Positions 24,639 through 35,251 of a stretch of 64,000 nucleotides of DNA are shown one piece after another (positions within the stretch are counted from its first letter, which is position 1; each line of letters starts with the position of its first letter). The stretch lies in contig NZ_KI912270.1 of NCBI RefSeq assembly GCF_000243415.2, positions 2,356,001 through 2,420,000 of the forward strand. Direction: 5' to 3'. A program made the translations under genes and the position numbers. This stretch comes from Mycolicibacterium tusciae JS617. GTDB lineage: Bacteria > Actinomycetota > Actinomycetes > Mycobacteriales > Mycobacteriaceae. The notes under the pieces were generated by a model. It did not search any database. It saw nothing but the letters and a program-made list of their open reading frames with translations, and had not been told where the DNA came from.

Positions 24639-26915
24639 TCACGTCAGCGCGCGCGGGATGGCGAGAGGGTCAGCCGGCGTCAAACGGAGTTCGGATATCG
24701 GCACGGGGCGCCCGAACAGGTGCCCCTGGGCCAGGCGGCCACCGGCGCGGTACACCGCGTCGGACTGCGCGACAGACTCAATGCCTTCAGCGATCACCGT
24801 CAAACCCAGCTCGCTGCACAGTCCGATCACCGAGCGATACAGCGTCAGGTCGCGCGCCGGATCGGCGGTTGCCAGACCGCGGTCCAGCTTGACGATCTGC
24901 ACCGGCAGGGCGTGCAGATACAGCAGCGAGTTGAACCCCGCGCCGAAATCGTCCAGCGCAACCTTGACTCCGAGCGCATTCAGCCGGTTGATCTGCGCCG
25001 CGGCGTGGGCGACGTCGACGATCGGCAGCGTCTCGGTGATCTCCACGACAAGCCGGCTCGGCGGGAGGTGATAGCGCGTCAGCGCCCCGTGCACCTGTTG
25101 CTCGAAACCGGGGTTACCCAGCCGCCCTGCACCGATGTTCACGTGGATATCGACGTCCAGGCCCGCCTTTCGGATATCGCGACACGCCAAATCGAGCACC
25201 AGCGCATCGAGGTCGGCCCCGAGCCCGGCCGCCTCCGCCACAGAGACGAATGTCTCGGGTGACATCTCGACTCCGTTCGGCGCGGTCCATCTCGCCAGGG
25301 CCTCGACCGCGACCGGCTTGCCGTCGGGCAGCTGCACCACGACTTGGTAGACGAGGCGGAAGCCTGGCGGAGCGCCTCCGGCGGCTTCGCGAAGCGCGGT
25401 CGGGAAATCGATGGCCAGCCCGGAGGACGGTTGATAGACCACGGCGGTGTCCTTACCGACCCGCTTACCCGCGTACATCGAGATGTCCGCCTGCCGAAGC
25501 AGATCGTCGGACGTCTGGGCCACGCCATCGGTTCCGGGCCTGACGAGTCCCATACTGGCCTTGACCCGCACCGAGGAACCGTGCAGAGCGAACGGATCCC
25601 GCAGCGCGACGCGCAGACGCTCGGCCGCGACCTCCAGCTGTTCGGGTTCACCGTCGATCAATATCGCAAACTCGTCGCCGCCGATCCGTGCCAGCGTGTC
25701 GGTGTCGCGCACGCATCGTTTGAGGCGCTGCCCGATGGAGACGAGCAATTCGTCACCCCCCGCATGCCCGAACCGGTCGTTGACCTCTTTGAAGTCATCG
25801 AGGTCGATGAAGATCAGCACGAACCCGCCGTCCCGCATCGCCTCGTCGAGCCGTTGGGTGAACAGAATCCGGTTCGGGAGGCCGGTCAGTGCGTCGTGGT
25901 GCAGCTGATAAGCCAGCCTGTGCTGCGCCCGGTACAACCGCTGCGTCAGCATTTGCTGAGCGCGCATCGCAACCACCTGGCGGACGGCCACCAGGAAGAC
26001 CATCACCACCGCCGCGACGATGGCGAACGGATCCAGCGGACGTCCCATGAGCACATGGAACGCGAACAAAAGTGCGATCCCGAGGAACCCACAGTAGGGC
26101 AGTATCAACCGTGCCAAGTCGCCGCCACGGTTCGCGCGAGCTTCGTTCCGGGGCGAGGGCTCGAGCATCGCGAACGCGATCATCAGCGGGCCGAGGATGA
26201 ACCCGATGCCGCCCCACAGATCCCCGTTGTCAAGGTCCGTGGATCGCAGGTAACTGACCACCCTGTCGGCCGCGGCCATGGTTACGAGGCCGCCTGCCAT
26301 GAACAGATAGTTCGTCCGAGATGGGCTGCTCGGATCGTAGATCATCGCGATGACCACCACCGCCGCCACGAGAAGCACCTCGGCCAACACGAACCCCAAC
26401 TCGACGGCCGTTACGCCTGAGCGGGGAAGCGATGCCGTCGAACCGGTGTTGAAACCGCCCATGGCCGCCAGGATGAGGAACGACATGCCTGCGACGACCC
26501 CGTCGAGGACATTGACGACGAACGGGGCCCGTAACACACCCTCGGTCTGTCCGGTCACCTCGCCGGAACGGACAAGCAGGGCCACCGAGCCCACAGCGAA
26601 CGCCGGAGCCCCCAGGTAGGCGACGCTGGCTGCGAGGGGCGCCACCCCCGCGGAATCGGTCCACCACAGAACCTGACCCACGAGCCAGCACACAATCGCC
26701 GCCACATAGGCCAGTCGCCACCAGCGCGCAGAGCCACTTACCCGCCGCGCCACCACGATTCCGCAGGCCACCGCGCCGAGGCCGGCGGCCAGCTGCAACG
26801 CCGCTTCGCCCCGATGGGCCGCCGAATGACCCCACAGTCCCATGGCATTTATCACCGCCAGCGCCGCGACGAACGCGGCGAGGTATACGAGGGGCCGTCT
26901 GGCGTTGGGTACCAC
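24639..26915 (-). CDS. Membrane GGDEF-EAL cyclic-di-GMP protein
   Basis: 758 residues. The N-terminal part has about ten hydrophobic segments (MASE-like sensor), then a GGDEF domain with the intact active-site motif RIGGDEFAIL, then an EAL domain with VEALARW, EITET, DDFGAGFNSL and EGIES metal/catalytic blocks. Both diguanylate cyclase and phosphodiesterase sites look intact, as in the bifunctional mycobacterial enzymes such as MSDGC-1. GTG 26915 has a GAGGAGG site. It runs opposite to the TetR gene and ends 12 bases from it. Confidence 0.93.
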   Translation of the reverse strand: MVPNARRPLVYLAAFVAALAVINAMGLWGHSAAHRGEAALQLAAGLGAVACGIVVARRVSGSARWWRLAYVAAIVCWLVGQVLWWTDSAGVAPLAASVAYLGAPAFAVGSVALLVRSGEVTGQTEGVLRAPFVVNVLDGVVAGMSFLILAAMGGFNTGSTASLPRSGVTAVELGFVLAEVLLVAAVVVIAMIYDPSSPSRTNYLFMAGGLVTMAAADRVVSYLRSTDLDNGDLWGGIGFILGPLMIAFAMLEPSPRNEARANRGGDLARLILPYCGFLGIALLFAFHVLMGRPLDPFAIVAAVVMVFLVAVRQVVAMRAQQMLTQRLYRAQHRLAYQLHHDALTGLPNRILFTQRLDEAMRDGGFVLIFIDLDDFKEVNDRFGHAGGDELLVSIGQRLKRCVRDTDTLARIGGDEFAILIDGEPEQLEVAAERLRVALRDPFALHGSSVRVKASMGLVRPGTDGVAQTSDDLLRQADISMYAGKRVGKDTAVVYQPSSGLAIDFPTALREAAGGAPPGFRLVYQVVVQLPDGKPVAVEALARWTAPNGVEMSPETFVSVAEAAGLGADLDALVLDLACRDIRKAGLDVDIHVNIGAGRLGNPGFEQQVHGALTRYHLPPSRLVVEITETLPIVDVAHAAAQINRLNALGVKVALDDFGAGFNSLLYLHALPVQIVKLDRGLATADPARDLTLYRSVIGLCSELGLTVIAEGIESVAQSDAVYRAGGRLAQGHLFGRPVPISELRLTPADPLAIPRALT

Positions 26916-26964
26916 GCGCCTCCTCTCCCCTATACCTCGTTTTTGAAGTACAGGGACGCGACCG

Positions 26965-27810
26965 CTAACCGGCAGCGATCATCGCGACTGCGGTCAACGC
27001 TAGCGCCATACCCATCGCTTGCGAGCGAGTTACGCGCTCACGAAGCACAACAATTGCCAGCAAAACCGTCGCCGCCGGATACAGCGCGATCAGGACGCCG
27101 GCCAGCGACAGCATGCCGGACTGCAACGCCAGCAGGGTGGCGACGTTGGCCACGGTGTCGAGCACCGCTGCGGTAAGCGCAAGTCTTAACGGCACACCGC
27201 GTTCGATCGTTAGATTGGCGGTGAGCGTCGCCGCCAGCAACACAATCGCCGTCGCGGCGAGCCTGCCGAAGACCAGGGGCCACAGCTTGGCGTCGACGGG
27301 CACCTGGTCGAGGAAAACGAAGTTCATTCCGAACGCCACGCCGGACCCAACCGTCAGCCACGCGACCTTCGCGGTGAACTTGTGCGGTCTCACATCCTCA
27401 TCGGAAGCATCCCGACTGACGAGCACAACCGCCGCCAACGCCACCACGACGCCCACTACCGCCAACGCACCTGGCCGCTCACCGAGCGCCAGGCCGACGC
27501 CGACGGGAATACCGGCCACAAGTATCGCCGTCAGCGGCGACACCACCGAGATCGGACCTGCACCCAATGCCGCGTAAAACCACCAGACGCCGAACGCCTG
27601 CGCGACGCCGGAGATCAACCCCCACACCACCGCCGGAGTCGAGACCACTCCCCCGGCAGGTATCGCCAGCACCGTCAGGAGGATCAGCGCCACCGGATAG
27701 GAGATGACCACCACCCGCAGCGCAGCGACTCGGCGTGAGGCGATACCCCCCACGAAATCGCTTATGCCGTAACCGAGCGCCGCGACTAGCGCGGTAACGA
27801 AGCTGATCAG
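26965..27810 (-). CDS. EamA/DMT-family transporter, probable CTG start
   Basis: About 281 residues with ten hydrophobic helices in two EamA repeats ([20 protein letters not shown] and [18 protein letters not shown]). It exports or takes up small metabolites of unknown identity. The first conventional in-frame start, GTG 27753, would remove 19 residues that form the first helix ([15 protein letters not shown]). A CTG at 27808-27810 overlaps the smpB stop as CTGA and has AAGGG six bases upstream, so I use it. Translational coupling to smpB is implied. Confidence 0.75.
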   Translation of the reverse strand: MISFVTALVAALGYGISDFVGGIASRRVAALRVVVISYPVALILLTVLAIPAGGVVSTPAVVWGLISGVAQAFGVWWFYAALGAGPISVVSPLTAILVAGIPVGVGLALGERPGALAVVGVVVALAAVVLVSRDASDEDVRPHKFTAKVAWLTVGSGVAFGMNFVFLDQVPVDAKLWPLVFGRLAATAIVLLAATLTANLTIERGVPLRLALTAAVLDTVANVATLLALQSGMLSLAGVLIALYPAATVLLAIVVLRERVTRSQAMGMALALTAVAMIAAG

Positions 27811-28310
27811 GTCATACCCTTGGCGCGGCGACCGAGTTCACGGGTGATCTCGCGGTCGGCATCGCGCTTGGCCATATCCTGCCGCTTGTCGCGGGCTTCC
27901 TTGCCTCGCGCCAATGCCAACTCGACCTTGACCTTGCCGTCGGAGAAGTAGAGCGACAGCGGGACCAGGGTGAGGTTGCCGTCGCGGATCCGTCCGATCA
28001 GATTGTCAATCTGGCTGCGGTGCAACAACAATTTGCGGTTGCGCCGGGGCGTGTGATTGGTCCAACTGCCGTGGTGATACTCCGGGATGTGCAGGTTGCG
28101 CAGCCACACCTCGCCGTCGTCGATGGTGGCGAAGGCGTCGGCCAGCGATGCCTGCCCGTCCCGGAGGCTCTTCACCTCGGTGCCCACCAACTGCACGCCG
28201 GCCTCGAAGGTCTCGAGAATCGAATAGTTGTGGCGCGCTTTTCGATTCGTCGCGACGATCTTGTTGTTGGACTTTCCGGCGTCCGCTGCCGAGCTAGATT
28301 TTCTGGCCAT
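27807..28310 (-). CDS. smpB: SsrA-binding protein SmpB
   Basis: 167 residues, normal length. Binds tmRNA (ssrA at 7397) and delivers it to stalled ribosomes. The SmpB OB-fold core is seen at [38 protein letters not shown] and [20 protein letters not shown]. The basic C-terminal tail [20 protein letters not shown] inserts in the mRNA channel. ATG 28310 follows the ftsX stop by 2 bases, so it belongs to the ftsE-ftsX operon, as in M. tuberculosis Rv3100c-Rv3102c. Confidence 0.97.
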   Translation of the reverse strand: MARKSSSAADAGKSNNKIVATNRKARHNYSILETFEAGVQLVGTEVKSLRDGQASLADAFATIDDGEVWLRNLHIPEYHHGSWTNHTPRRNRKLLLHRSQIDNLIGRIRDGNLTLVPLSLYFSDGKVKVELALARGKEARDKRQDMAKRDADREITRELGRRAKGMT

Positions 28311-28312
28311 GG

Positions 28313-29209
28313 CTATCTTCGGACGTACAGCCGCAGCGTGGCATACGCGGTGACGCCCGACATCGCAAGACCCAGGAACAACATCCACGGCGCGCTGAAG
28401 TACACCACGTCCGCATAATCCACCTTGGCGATCAGATTGGCCCGATAGAACTGGTCGAGGGCATTCTCCAGGAACAATGCGCGGACCAGGACGAGCCCGA
28501 CGATCGCGATGACCACGCCGACGAACGCCGCCAGCATCGCCTCGACCAGGAACGGCAGCTGGGTGTACCAGCGGCTGGCACCGACCAGTCGCATAATGCC
28601 GATCTCGGTCCGGCGGGTATACGCGGCCACTTGAACCATGTTGGCTATCAGGAGGATTGCTCCGATCGCCTGCACGAATGCCACCGCGAACGCGGCATTC
28701 CTGACGCCGTCGAGGACGGCGAAGAGCCGGTCGATCAAGACCTTCTGGTTGAGGACCTGCTGCACCCCGGGCTGGCCCGCCATCGCCTCGTCGAACTTCT
28801 GATGCTGCTCGGGGTCGTCGAGCTTGACGATGAACGACGACGGGAAGGCGTCCTGGCCCGCGAACTCCTTGAACTCCGGGAACTTCTTCACCGCGTCGGC
28901 GTAGGCCTCTTCACGGTTCAGGAACCGCACCGAGCGCACATCGTCGCGGTCCTCGATCTTCTGCCGCAACGCCTTGCACGGATCGGCGTCACAGGTGGGG
29001 TCGTTGGCGGAGACGTCATTGGTCAGGAATACCTGGCTCTCCACGCGATCCAGGTAGATGTCGCGCGACTGGTCGGCCAGCCGCACCACCAATAGCCCGC
29101 CGCCGAACAGGCCGATCGAGATCGCGGTCGTCAGGATCATCGCGATCGTCATCGTCACATTGCGACGGAACCCGGTGAGGACCTCATTGATGAGGAATCC
29201 GAAGCGCAC
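28313..29209 (-). CDS. ftsX: Cell division protein FtsX
   Basis: 298 residues. Four transmembrane helices with a large extracellular domain containing a Cys pair ([15 protein letters not shown]). With FtsE it forms an ABC-type complex that activates cell-wall hydrolases (RipC in mycobacteria). The GTG start at 29209 overlaps the ftsE stop by one base. The FtsX permease signature is visible in [20 protein letters not shown] and [17 protein letters not shown]. Confidence 0.97.
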   Translation of the reverse strand: MRFGFLINEVLTGFRRNVTMTIAMILTTAISIGLFGGGLLVVRLADQSRDIYLDRVESQVFLTNDVSANDPTCDADPCKALRQKIEDRDDVRSVRFLNREEAYADAVKKFPEFKEFAGQDAFPSSFIVKLDDPEQHQKFDEAMAGQPGVQQVLNQKVLIDRLFAVLDGVRNAAFAVAFVQAIGAILLIANMVQVAAYTRRTEIGIMRLVGASRWYTQLPFLVEAMLAAFVGVVIAIVGLVLVRALFLENALDQFYRANLIAKVDYADVVYFSAPWMLFLGLAMSGVTAYATLRLYVRR

Positions 29210-29898
29210 TAGCGGTCCATTCCGTAGACGCCGCGCTGCTCATCGCGAACGAGTCTGCCCAATTCCAATTCCACGACGCGCTGGCGCATCGAGTCGACGA
29301 TGTGGTGGTCGTGGGTCGCCATCACCACCGTCGTCCCGGTGCGGTTGATGCGCTCGAGTAGATCCATGATGTCCTTGCTGGTCTCGGGGTCCAGGTTGCC
29401 GGTCGGCTCGTCGGCCAGCAGCACCAGCGGCCGGTTGACGAACGCTCGGGCGATCGCCACCCGCTGCTGCTCACCACCGGATAGCTCAGTGGGCAGGCGG
29501 TTGGCCTTACCCGAGAGGCCGACCATCTCCAATACGTCGGGCACCACGCGATTGATCACCTCTGAGCGCTTCCCGATGACCTCCAGCGCGAAGGCGACGT
29601 TCTCGAACACCGACTTCTGCTGCAGCAGCCGGAAGTCCTGGAACACACAACCCAGCACCTGCCGCAGGCCCGGGATGTGGCGGCCGGCCAGCTTGTTGAC
29701 GTGGAACTTCGATACCCGAATGTCACCCGAGGAGGGTGTCTCCTCGGCGAGCAGCAGCCGCATGAAGGTCGACTTGCCCGAACCCGATGGCCCAATGAGA
29801 AAGACGAACTCACCCTTGTCGATCTTGACCGACACATTGTCGAGCGCGGGTCGCGCCGACGACTTATACATCTTCGAGACATGGTCAAGGGAGATCAT
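29209..29898 (-). CDS. ftsE: Cell division ATP-binding protein FtsE
   Basis: 229 residues from ATG 29898 (a GTG one codon upstream is possible). ABC ATPase with Walker [11 protein letters not shown]-loop QDFRLLQQK, signature LSGGEQQR and Walker [15 protein letters not shown], then H-loop ATHDHH. Powers FtsX to control peptidoglycan hydrolysis at the septum. The sequence is close to M. tuberculosis Rv3102c. First of the ftsE-ftsX-smpB run. Confidence 0.97.
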   Translation of the reverse strand: MISLDHVSKMYKSSARPALDNVSVKIDKGEFVFLIGPSGSGKSTFMRLLLAEETPSSGDIRVSKFHVNKLAGRHIPGLRQVLGCVFQDFRLLQQKSVFENVAFALEVIGKRSEVINRVVPDVLEMVGLSGKANRLPTELSGGEQQRVAIARAFVNRPLVLLADEPTGNLDPETSKDIMDLLERINRTGTTVVMATHDHHIVDSMRQRVVELELGRLVRDEQRGVYGMDR

Positions 29899-29934
29899 CA
29901 CGGCACGCCAGTGTAGCGGGGGAAGTCTTTCGCC

Positions 29935-30387
29935 CTAGCTGGGCGGAGACGGGGGAGGCGGTGTCAGTCCGGGAAACGTCGGCACCGGAGGCAGGGTGAT
30001 CGGCCCCAGCGGGCCCGAACCGTCGGGATCCACCACGTTCGTCGGGGTGGTTCCCGTCGGCTCCGTCGGCTCCGTGGGACTCGTCGTCGGCGACGTGGGG
30101 CTGGTCGTCGTGGTTTCAGTCGGGCTGGTCGTGGTCGGTGTGGTGGTCGTCGTGGTCGTGGTGGTGGACGGCGGTTCTTTGGGTCGGCGCACGTTCGTGC
30201 GCGGCACCCACGTGTAGTTCGGATCCGGTACGAAACCGGGCGGGACGACCGCAGGCGCAGGCGCCTCGGGGGCGGGCGGTTCCGCGTGGAAGGTCTGGTC
30301 CACCCAGAACAGCGCGACGAACGCGACGATGAGCACCACCGTCGAGACCCGCATCCGGCCAAGCCGCAATTTTCGCCAGGAGCTCAT
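29935..30387 (-). CDS. Pro/Thr-rich membrane-anchored protein (Rv3103c-like)
   Basis: 150 residues. A single N-terminal helix (about residues 13-31, VSTVVLIVAFVALFWVDQ) is followed by a low-complexity Pro/Thr/Ser tail including a run of nine Thr and a PPPPSPPS end. It may be a cell-wall-spanning or O-mannosylated protein; the position matches the Pro-rich membrane protein Rv3103c between the mscS-type gene and ftsE. Overlaps the mscS stop by 4 bases. No function is known. Confidence 0.85.
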   Translation of the reverse strand: MSSWRKLRLGRMRVSTVVLIVAFVALFWVDQTFHAEPPAPEAPAPAVVPPGFVPDPNYTWVPRTNVRRPKEPPSTTTTTTTTTPTTTSPTETTTTSPTSPTTSPTEPTEPTGTTPTNVVDPDGSGPLGPITLPPVPTFPGLTPPPPSPPS

Positions 30388-31367
30388 GGCTTCTTTGCCT
30401 CTGCGGACCCTTGCGTTCCTTCTTCGGCGCCACCCGTCGTCGCCGGGTGCACGATCGCCCCGACCATCGGGGTGGCGCCGTCTGTCGGTGCCCCGATCCC
30501 CGCGCGGCGAAGCGCGGCGACGACGAGCACGCGAATCCGGCGCCCCACGTCGAACTGCTTGCCCGGCAGTGTGCGCGCCACCATCCGAAGATTCACCGTT
30601 TCCAGCCCGATGCTCTCCACACCCATCAGTTGAGGCGCATCTAGCATGAGTGCGCTCAACGTGGGATCCTCGGTCGCTTTCTGCGCGACGCCGTGAAGCA
30701 ATTCGTTGACAGCGTTGAGGTCCGCCGACGTCGGCACGGGAATGTCGATGACCGCGCGTGCCCAGTCCTTGGACAGGTTCAGCGACCGGACAATGTTGCC
30801 GTTCGGGATGGTGTACATCTCGCCTTCAGCGGTGCGGATCTTGGTCACCCTTAGCGTGACCTCTTCCACCGTCCCCAGCGACTCCTCTGCCGCCCCGACC
30901 ATGCTGAGCTGTACGAGATCGCCGAAACCGTACTGCCTTTCGGTGATGATGAAGAACCCCGCCAGCAGATCCTGCACCAACTTCTGCGCGCCGAAACCGA
31001 GCGCGGCACCCAGCACCGCGGCGGGTGCCACCAGCGATCCCACCGGAATCGCCAGAATGTCGGTGATCTGAACCGCCACCATGATGAACAACAGCGCCAC
31101 CGACACCCAGGAGATGACCGACGCAACGGCCTGCCGGTGCTTCGCACTCTCGGTGCGCACCAGCTGATCGCTTTCCTGATACTCGGCGTCGATGCGACGA
31201 ACGACTCGCCGCGCGGCCCAGTTGATGAACCGGGCCGCCAGCAGTCCGCCGATGAGCAACAGCGCGATGACGACACCGCGGTCGAGGATCCAGCTGCCGA
31301 TGTCGCCCTGCCAGAAACCGGTCCACCGGTCTGCCAGAGCGAGTGCGGTCAGGTTGCTATTCGTCAT
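30384..31367 (-). CDS. Mechanosensitive ion channel of MscS family
   Basis: 327 residues. Three or four N-terminal helices are followed by the pore-lining TM3-like segment ([20 protein letters not shown]) and [15 protein letters not shown]. The MscS beta domain ([20 protein letters not shown]) follows. It opens on membrane tension and relieves hypo-osmotic stress. Syntenic with Rv3104c. ATG 31367 overlaps the prfB stop by 11 bases, so they are co-translated. Confidence 0.93.
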   Translation of the reverse strand: MTNSNLTALALADRWTGFWQGDIGSWILDRGVVIALLLIGGLLAARFINWAARRVVRRIDAEYQESDQLVRTESAKHRQAVASVISWVSVALLFIMVAVQITDILAIPVGSLVAPAAVLGAALGFGAQKLVQDLLAGFFIITERQYGFGDLVQLSMVGAAEESLGTVEEVTLRVTKIRTAEGEMYTIPNGNIVRSLNLSKDWARAVIDIPVPTSADLNAVNELLHGVAQKATEDPTLSALMLDAPQLMGVESIGLETVNLRMVARTLPGKQFDVGRRIRVLVVAALRRAGIGAPTDGATPMVGAIVHPATTGGAEEGTQGSAEAKKP

Positions 31368-32472
31368 CTCGCCTGTTGCGCCAACGAATTCCGGCCTCGA
31401 GGAAGCCGTCGATATCGCCGTCTAATACGGCGGCCGGATTACCGACCTCGTACTCGGTGCGCAAGTCCTTTACCATTTGATACGGGTGTAATACGTAGGA
31501 GCGCATCTGATTTCCCCAGGAGCTTCCGCCGTCGCCCTTCAAGGCGTCCATCTCGGCGCGCTCTTCTAAACGCTTGCGCTCCAATAACTTTGCCTGGAGA
31601 ACCCGCATTGCCGAGACCTTGTTCTGCAACTGCGACTTCTCGTTCTGGCAGGTGACCACGATACCGGTCGGAATGTGCGTGAGTCGAACCGCAGAGTCGG
31701 TGGTGTTCACCGATTGGCCGCCCGGTCCGCTGGATCGGTACACGTCGACGCGCACGTCACCCTCGGGAATGTCTATGTGATCGGTGGTTTCGGTGACGGG
31801 CAACACTTCGACTTCGGCGAAAGACGTTTGGCGCCTGCCCTGATTGTCGAACGGACTGATCCGCACGAGCCGATGTGTGCCCTGCTCCACCGACAACGTG
31901 CCGTAGGCGTACGGCGCGTGCACCGCGAACGTTGCGCTCTTGATTCCGGCTTCTTCGGCGTAGGACGTATCGAACACCTCGACCGGGTAGTTGTGCTGCT
32001 CGGCCCATCGCACGTACATGCGCATCAACATCTCGGCCCAGTCCGCCGCGTCCACCCCGCCCGCGCCGGAGCGGATATTCAGCAGCGCCTCACGCGCGTC
32101 GTACTCACCGGACAGCAGCGTGCGGACCTCCATCGCCTCGAGGTCCTCACGCAGCTTCTTGAGCTCGGTGTCGGCCTCGGCTTGGGCTTCCGCGGCACCT
32201 GATCCTTCTTCTTCGGCGGCCATCTCGTAGAGCACGGGCAGGTCGTCGAGGCGCTGCCGAAGTTCCTCGACGCGGCGCAACTCGCCCTGGGTGTGGGATA
32301 GCTCGCTGGTGACCTTCTGAGCCCGGGACTGGTCGTCCCACAGGTTCGGGTCGGAGGCCTCGTGTTCGAGTTTTTCGATGCGAACCCGCAGACCCTCGAC
32401 GTCGAGCACCCGCTCCACCGTGGTCAGGGTGGAGTCGAGTGCTGCGATGTCGGCTTGCCGGTCGGGATCCAC
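31357..32472 (-). CDS. prfB: Peptide chain release factor 2
   Basis: 371 residues. Catalyses peptide release at UGA/UAA. The GGQ motif is in [18 protein letters not shown] and the codon-recognition tripeptide is in LVRISPFDN (SPF). Starts at GTG 32472 and is open throughout, so the +1 programmed frameshift used in E. coli near codon 25 is absent. It is followed by the mscS-type gene and divergent from fprA, as around Rv3105c. Confidence 0.97.
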   Translation of the reverse strand: MDPDRQADIAALDSTLTTVERVLDVEGLRVRIEKLEHEASDPNLWDDQSRAQKVTSELSHTQGELRRVEELRQRLDDLPVLYEMAAEEEGSGAAEAQAEADTELKKLREDLEAMEVRTLLSGEYDAREALLNIRSGAGGVDAADWAEMLMRMYVRWAEQHNYPVEVFDTSYAEEAGIKSATFAVHAPYAYGTLSVEQGTHRLVRISPFDNQGRRQTSFAEVEVLPVTETTDHIDIPEGDVRVDVYRSSGPGGQSVNTTDSAVRLTHIPTGIVVTCQNEKSQLQNKVSAMRVLQAKLLERKRLEERAEMDALKGDGGSSWGNQMRSYVLHPYQMVKDLRTEYEVGNPAAVLDGDIDGFLEAGIRWRNRRDDE

Positions 32473-32623
32473 GGGAATTCAGGGTACCTGTGAGAGATCC
32501 CGACACAGTTATCGTGACTAGCGGCGATCGGGCAGCGTGCGCGTTTAGCATCGGAGATGGCAACAGCCCTGCCGCGACGCGACAGCCCCTTGCGCGTGGC
32601 CGGGCAGCGACAGAAAGCTATCA

Positions 32624-33988
32624 ATGCGCCCCTATCACGTGGCGATCGTCGGCTCAGGCCCCTCGGGGTACTTTGCCGCCGCTTCGCTTTTGAAATTCGC
32701 TGACGCCTCAGAAGGGTCGGATGTCCGCGTCGATATGTTGGAGATGCTGCCCACGCCGTGGGGCCTGGTGCGCTCCGGTGTTGCGCCCGACCACCCGAAG
32801 ATCAAGTCGATCAGCGCCCAGTTCGAGAAGACGGCGCTCGACCCCCGCTTCCGGTTCTTCGGCAACATTGTGGTCGGCGACCATGTGCAGGCCGCTGAGC
32901 TCGCCGAACGCTACGACGCCGTGATCTACGCCGTCGGCGCGCAGTCAGACCGGTCGCTGGGCATTCCCGGCGAGGACCTGGATGGCAGCGTGCCCGCCGT
33001 CGACTTCGTGGGCTGGTACAACGCTCACCCTGATTTCGCGGATCTTGCGCCGGACTTATCGTGCCGTCGCGCTGTTGTCATTGGCAACGGCAACGTCGCC
33101 CTGGATGTGGCGCGGATATTGGTCACCGATCCCGACGTGCTTGCGGCGACCGACATCGCCGACCATGCTTTGCAGATCCTGCACGACCGCGGCGTCGAAG
33201 AGGTTCTCATCATCGGCAGGCGCGGGCCGCTGCAGGCCCCGTTCACCACGCTGGAACTGCGGGAGCTCGGCGCGCTGGAGGGTCTTGGCGACGTCGACGT
33301 GATCATCGACCCCGCGGATTTCGCCGATATCTCCGATGAGGATCTGGACGCCGCAGGCAAGACCATCAAGAACAACATCAAGGTGTTGCGCGGATACGGT
33401 GAGCAGACGCCAAAGGGTGCCAAGCGCCGGATTGTGTTCCGGTTCCGCACCTCCCCGATCGAGATCAAGGGCACCGACAAGGTCGAGGCCATCGTGCTGG
33501 GACGCAACGAACTTGTCGTCGAGGACGGGCGCGTCGTCGCCAAGGACACCGGCGAACGCGAGGAAGTGCCCGCCCAACTGGTGGTGCGGGCCGTCGGCTA
33601 CCGCGGGGTGAAATTGGACGGTCTGCCGTTCCACGAGCGCAACGGCACGATTCCGCATACCAAAGGCCGCATCGAGAGCCGCCGCAACGAGTACGTCGTC
33701 GGCTGGATCAAGCGCGGACCCACCGGAGTCATCGGTAGCAACAAGAGCGACTCGCAGGAAACCGTCGACACTCTGGTCGCAGATCTGTCGTCGGCGTCGC
33801 TGTCAGACTTCGGCAGCGATCACGGTCAGCAGCTGGCGGAATGGCTGGTCGAGCGGCAGCCGAAGGTGATCACCGACGACCACTGGAAGCTGATCGACGA
33901 ACACGAACGCACATCCGGTGAGCCGCACGGTCGGCCGCGGGTGAAGCTGACCAGCGTCGCGGACCTGTTGCGCATCGCCCACGGCTGA
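32624..33988 (+). CDS. fprA: NADPH-ferredoxin reductase FprA
   Basis: 454 residues. FAD motif VAIVGSGPSGYFAAASLL at the N-terminus and an NADP-binding motif near VVIGNGNVALDVARIL. The adrenodoxin-reductase-like C-terminus includes GWIKRGPTGVIGSNK. It moves electrons from NADPH to ferredoxin, feeding cytochrome P450 and Fe-S enzymes. The orthologue is Rv3106. Divergent from prfB across about 150 bp holding both promoters. Confidence 0.97.
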   Translation: MRPYHVAIVGSGPSGYFAAASLLKFADASEGSDVRVDMLEMLPTPWGLVRSGVAPDHPKIKSISAQFEKTALDPRFRFFGNIVVGDHVQAAELAERYDAVIYAVGAQSDRSLGIPGEDLDGSVPAVDFVGWYNAHPDFADLAPDLSCRRAVVIGNGNVALDVARILVTDPDVLAATDIADHALQILHDRGVEEVLIIGRRGPLQAPFTTLELRELGALEGLGDVDVIIDPADFADISDEDLDAAGKTIKNNIKVLRGYGEQTPKGAKRRIVFRFRTSPIEIKGTDKVEAIVLGRNELVVEDGRVVAKDTGEREEVPAQLVVRAVGYRGVKLDGLPFHERNGTIPHTKGRIESRRNEYVVGWIKRGPTGVIGSNKSDSQETVDTLVADLSSASLSDFGSDHGQQLAEWLVERQPKVITDDHWKLIDEHERTSGEPHGRPRVKLTSVADLLRIAHG

Positions 33989-33993
33989 GACCG

Positions 33994-34359
33994 CTAGTTC
34001 AAGAAGTCGCGGTGGGTCTGCGTCGGCGGAGGTGGACCCGCCTGCGGCGCGAATCGCCAGTTGTCCGGGTTCTTCGGCGAGTAGACGACGGGAAAGAGCT
34101 GCGACATGGTCGGCCACTGATCGACGTCGACCGCCATGCGCTGATAGATCACGTGCTCGTTGACCGTCGGTCCGTTGATCACACCGGTGATCGTGACGAA
34201 CTGCTCTCCGGTGACGTCGGTTGGGCGCGGGCTGACGCCGGTGACCAGCAGCTGGCCCTCCATCCAGTCGCTGCCTGTGCGGCGGCGCCTCATAATCCAG
34301 GGGGCCGCGATGAGAGCGAGCACTCCGAACATCACGACAAGCATCCCGATTTCCCACAC
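33994..34359 (-). CDS. Small membrane protein, unknown function
   Basis: About 121 residues with a single N-terminal helix ([20 protein letters not shown]), a short basic stretch (RRRRTGSD) and a soluble domain ending [14 protein letters not shown] do not recognise the family; it resembles actinobacterial conserved hypotheticals that sit beside fprA/hisN. GTG 34359 was chosen; longer in-frame starts overlap hisN. Convergent with fprA. Confidence 0.65.
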   Translation of the reverse strand: MWEIGMLVVMFGVLALIAAPWIMRRRRTGSDWMEGQLLVTGVSPRPTDVTGEQFVTITGVINGPTVNEHVIYQRMAVDVDQWPTMSQLFPVVYSPKNPDNWRFAPQAGPPPPTQTHRDFLN

Positions 34360-34382
34360 ACCGACATGGTAGGACGGCAGGC

Positions 34383-35162
34383 ATGACAACGGTCCGCGAT
34401 GACATGGCCTTCGCGCTACAGATGGCCGACGCCGCCGACGCGCAGACGCTGGATCGGTTCGGGGCGCTCGATCTACGCGTCGAGACGAAACCGGACCTCA
34501 CCCCCGTGACGGACGCCGACCGGTCGGTCGAGGAGCTGGTGCGCGCCGCATTGTCCGCGCAACGACCCGACGATGTCGTCCTCGGTGAAGAGTTCGGCGG
34601 AACAGCGGTTTTCACCGGTCGTCAATGGGTCGTCGATCCCATCGACGGAACCAAGAATTTCGTCCGCGGCGTCCCGGTGTGGGCCACGTTGATCGCCTTA
34701 CTCGAGGACGGGGTCCCCATAGTCGGCGCCGTCAGCGCTCCGGCATTGCACCGGCGGTGGTGGGCCGGCCGCGGCGAAGGCGCGTTCACGTCCTTCGGCG
34801 GCCAGACCCGGCGCATTTCGGTGTCGGGCGTCGACGACATCGCGTCGGCAAGCCTCACGTACTCGGATCTCACCACCGGCTGGGATGGACTGCGCTCGCG
34901 ATTCGTGGAGCTGACCGACGAGGTGTGGCGAGTGCGGGGCTATGGCGACTTCTGGTCCTATTGCCTAGTCGCCGAGGGCGCGGTCGACATCGCCGTCGAG
35001 CCCGAGGTGAAGCTGTGGGATCTGGCGGCGCTCGACATCCTGGTGCGCGAGGCCGGTGGCTTGTTCACGGACATCGCCGGGCAAGCGGGTCCGCACGGCG
35101 GCAGCGCGGTGGCCACCAACGGGCTTCTGCACGACGCGGTGATGGCGCGACTCGGTCGGTGA
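34383..35162 (+). CDS. hisN: Histidinol-phosphatase, inositol-monophosphatase superfamily
   Basis: 259 residues. The IMPase metal-site motifs are [21 protein letters not shown] and the late [16 protein letters not shown]. In mycobacteria the histidinol-phosphate phosphatase of histidine synthesis is this IMPase-type enzyme (Rv3137, HisN). An inositol-phosphate role cannot be excluded from sequence alone. The start is ATG 34383 with a GGCAGG site. Divergent from the small membrane protein. Confidence 0.9.
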   Translation: MTTVRDDMAFALQMADAADAQTLDRFGALDLRVETKPDLTPVTDADRSVEELVRAALSAQRPDDVVLGEEFGGTAVFTGRQWVVDPIDGTKNFVRGVPVWATLIALLEDGVPIVGAVSAPALHRRWWAGRGEGAFTSFGGQTRRISVSGVDDIASASLTYSDLTTGWDGLRSRFVELTDEVWRVRGYGDFWSYCLVAEGAVDIAVEPEVKLWDLAALDILVREAGGLFTDIAGQAGPHGGSAVATNGLLHDAVMARLGR

Positions 35163-35251
35163 GTCCGGTGTTCGACGAGGCGATAGGCCACCCAACAGGG
35201 CTGAACGCGCCTAGCCTTGCGTCGGCGGGGATTGCCGGGAGGGGACCTTAG

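Noticed and set aside
31357..32472. Programmed frameshift in prfB
   Set aside because: The frame is open from GTG 32472 to the stop, so no shift is needed.
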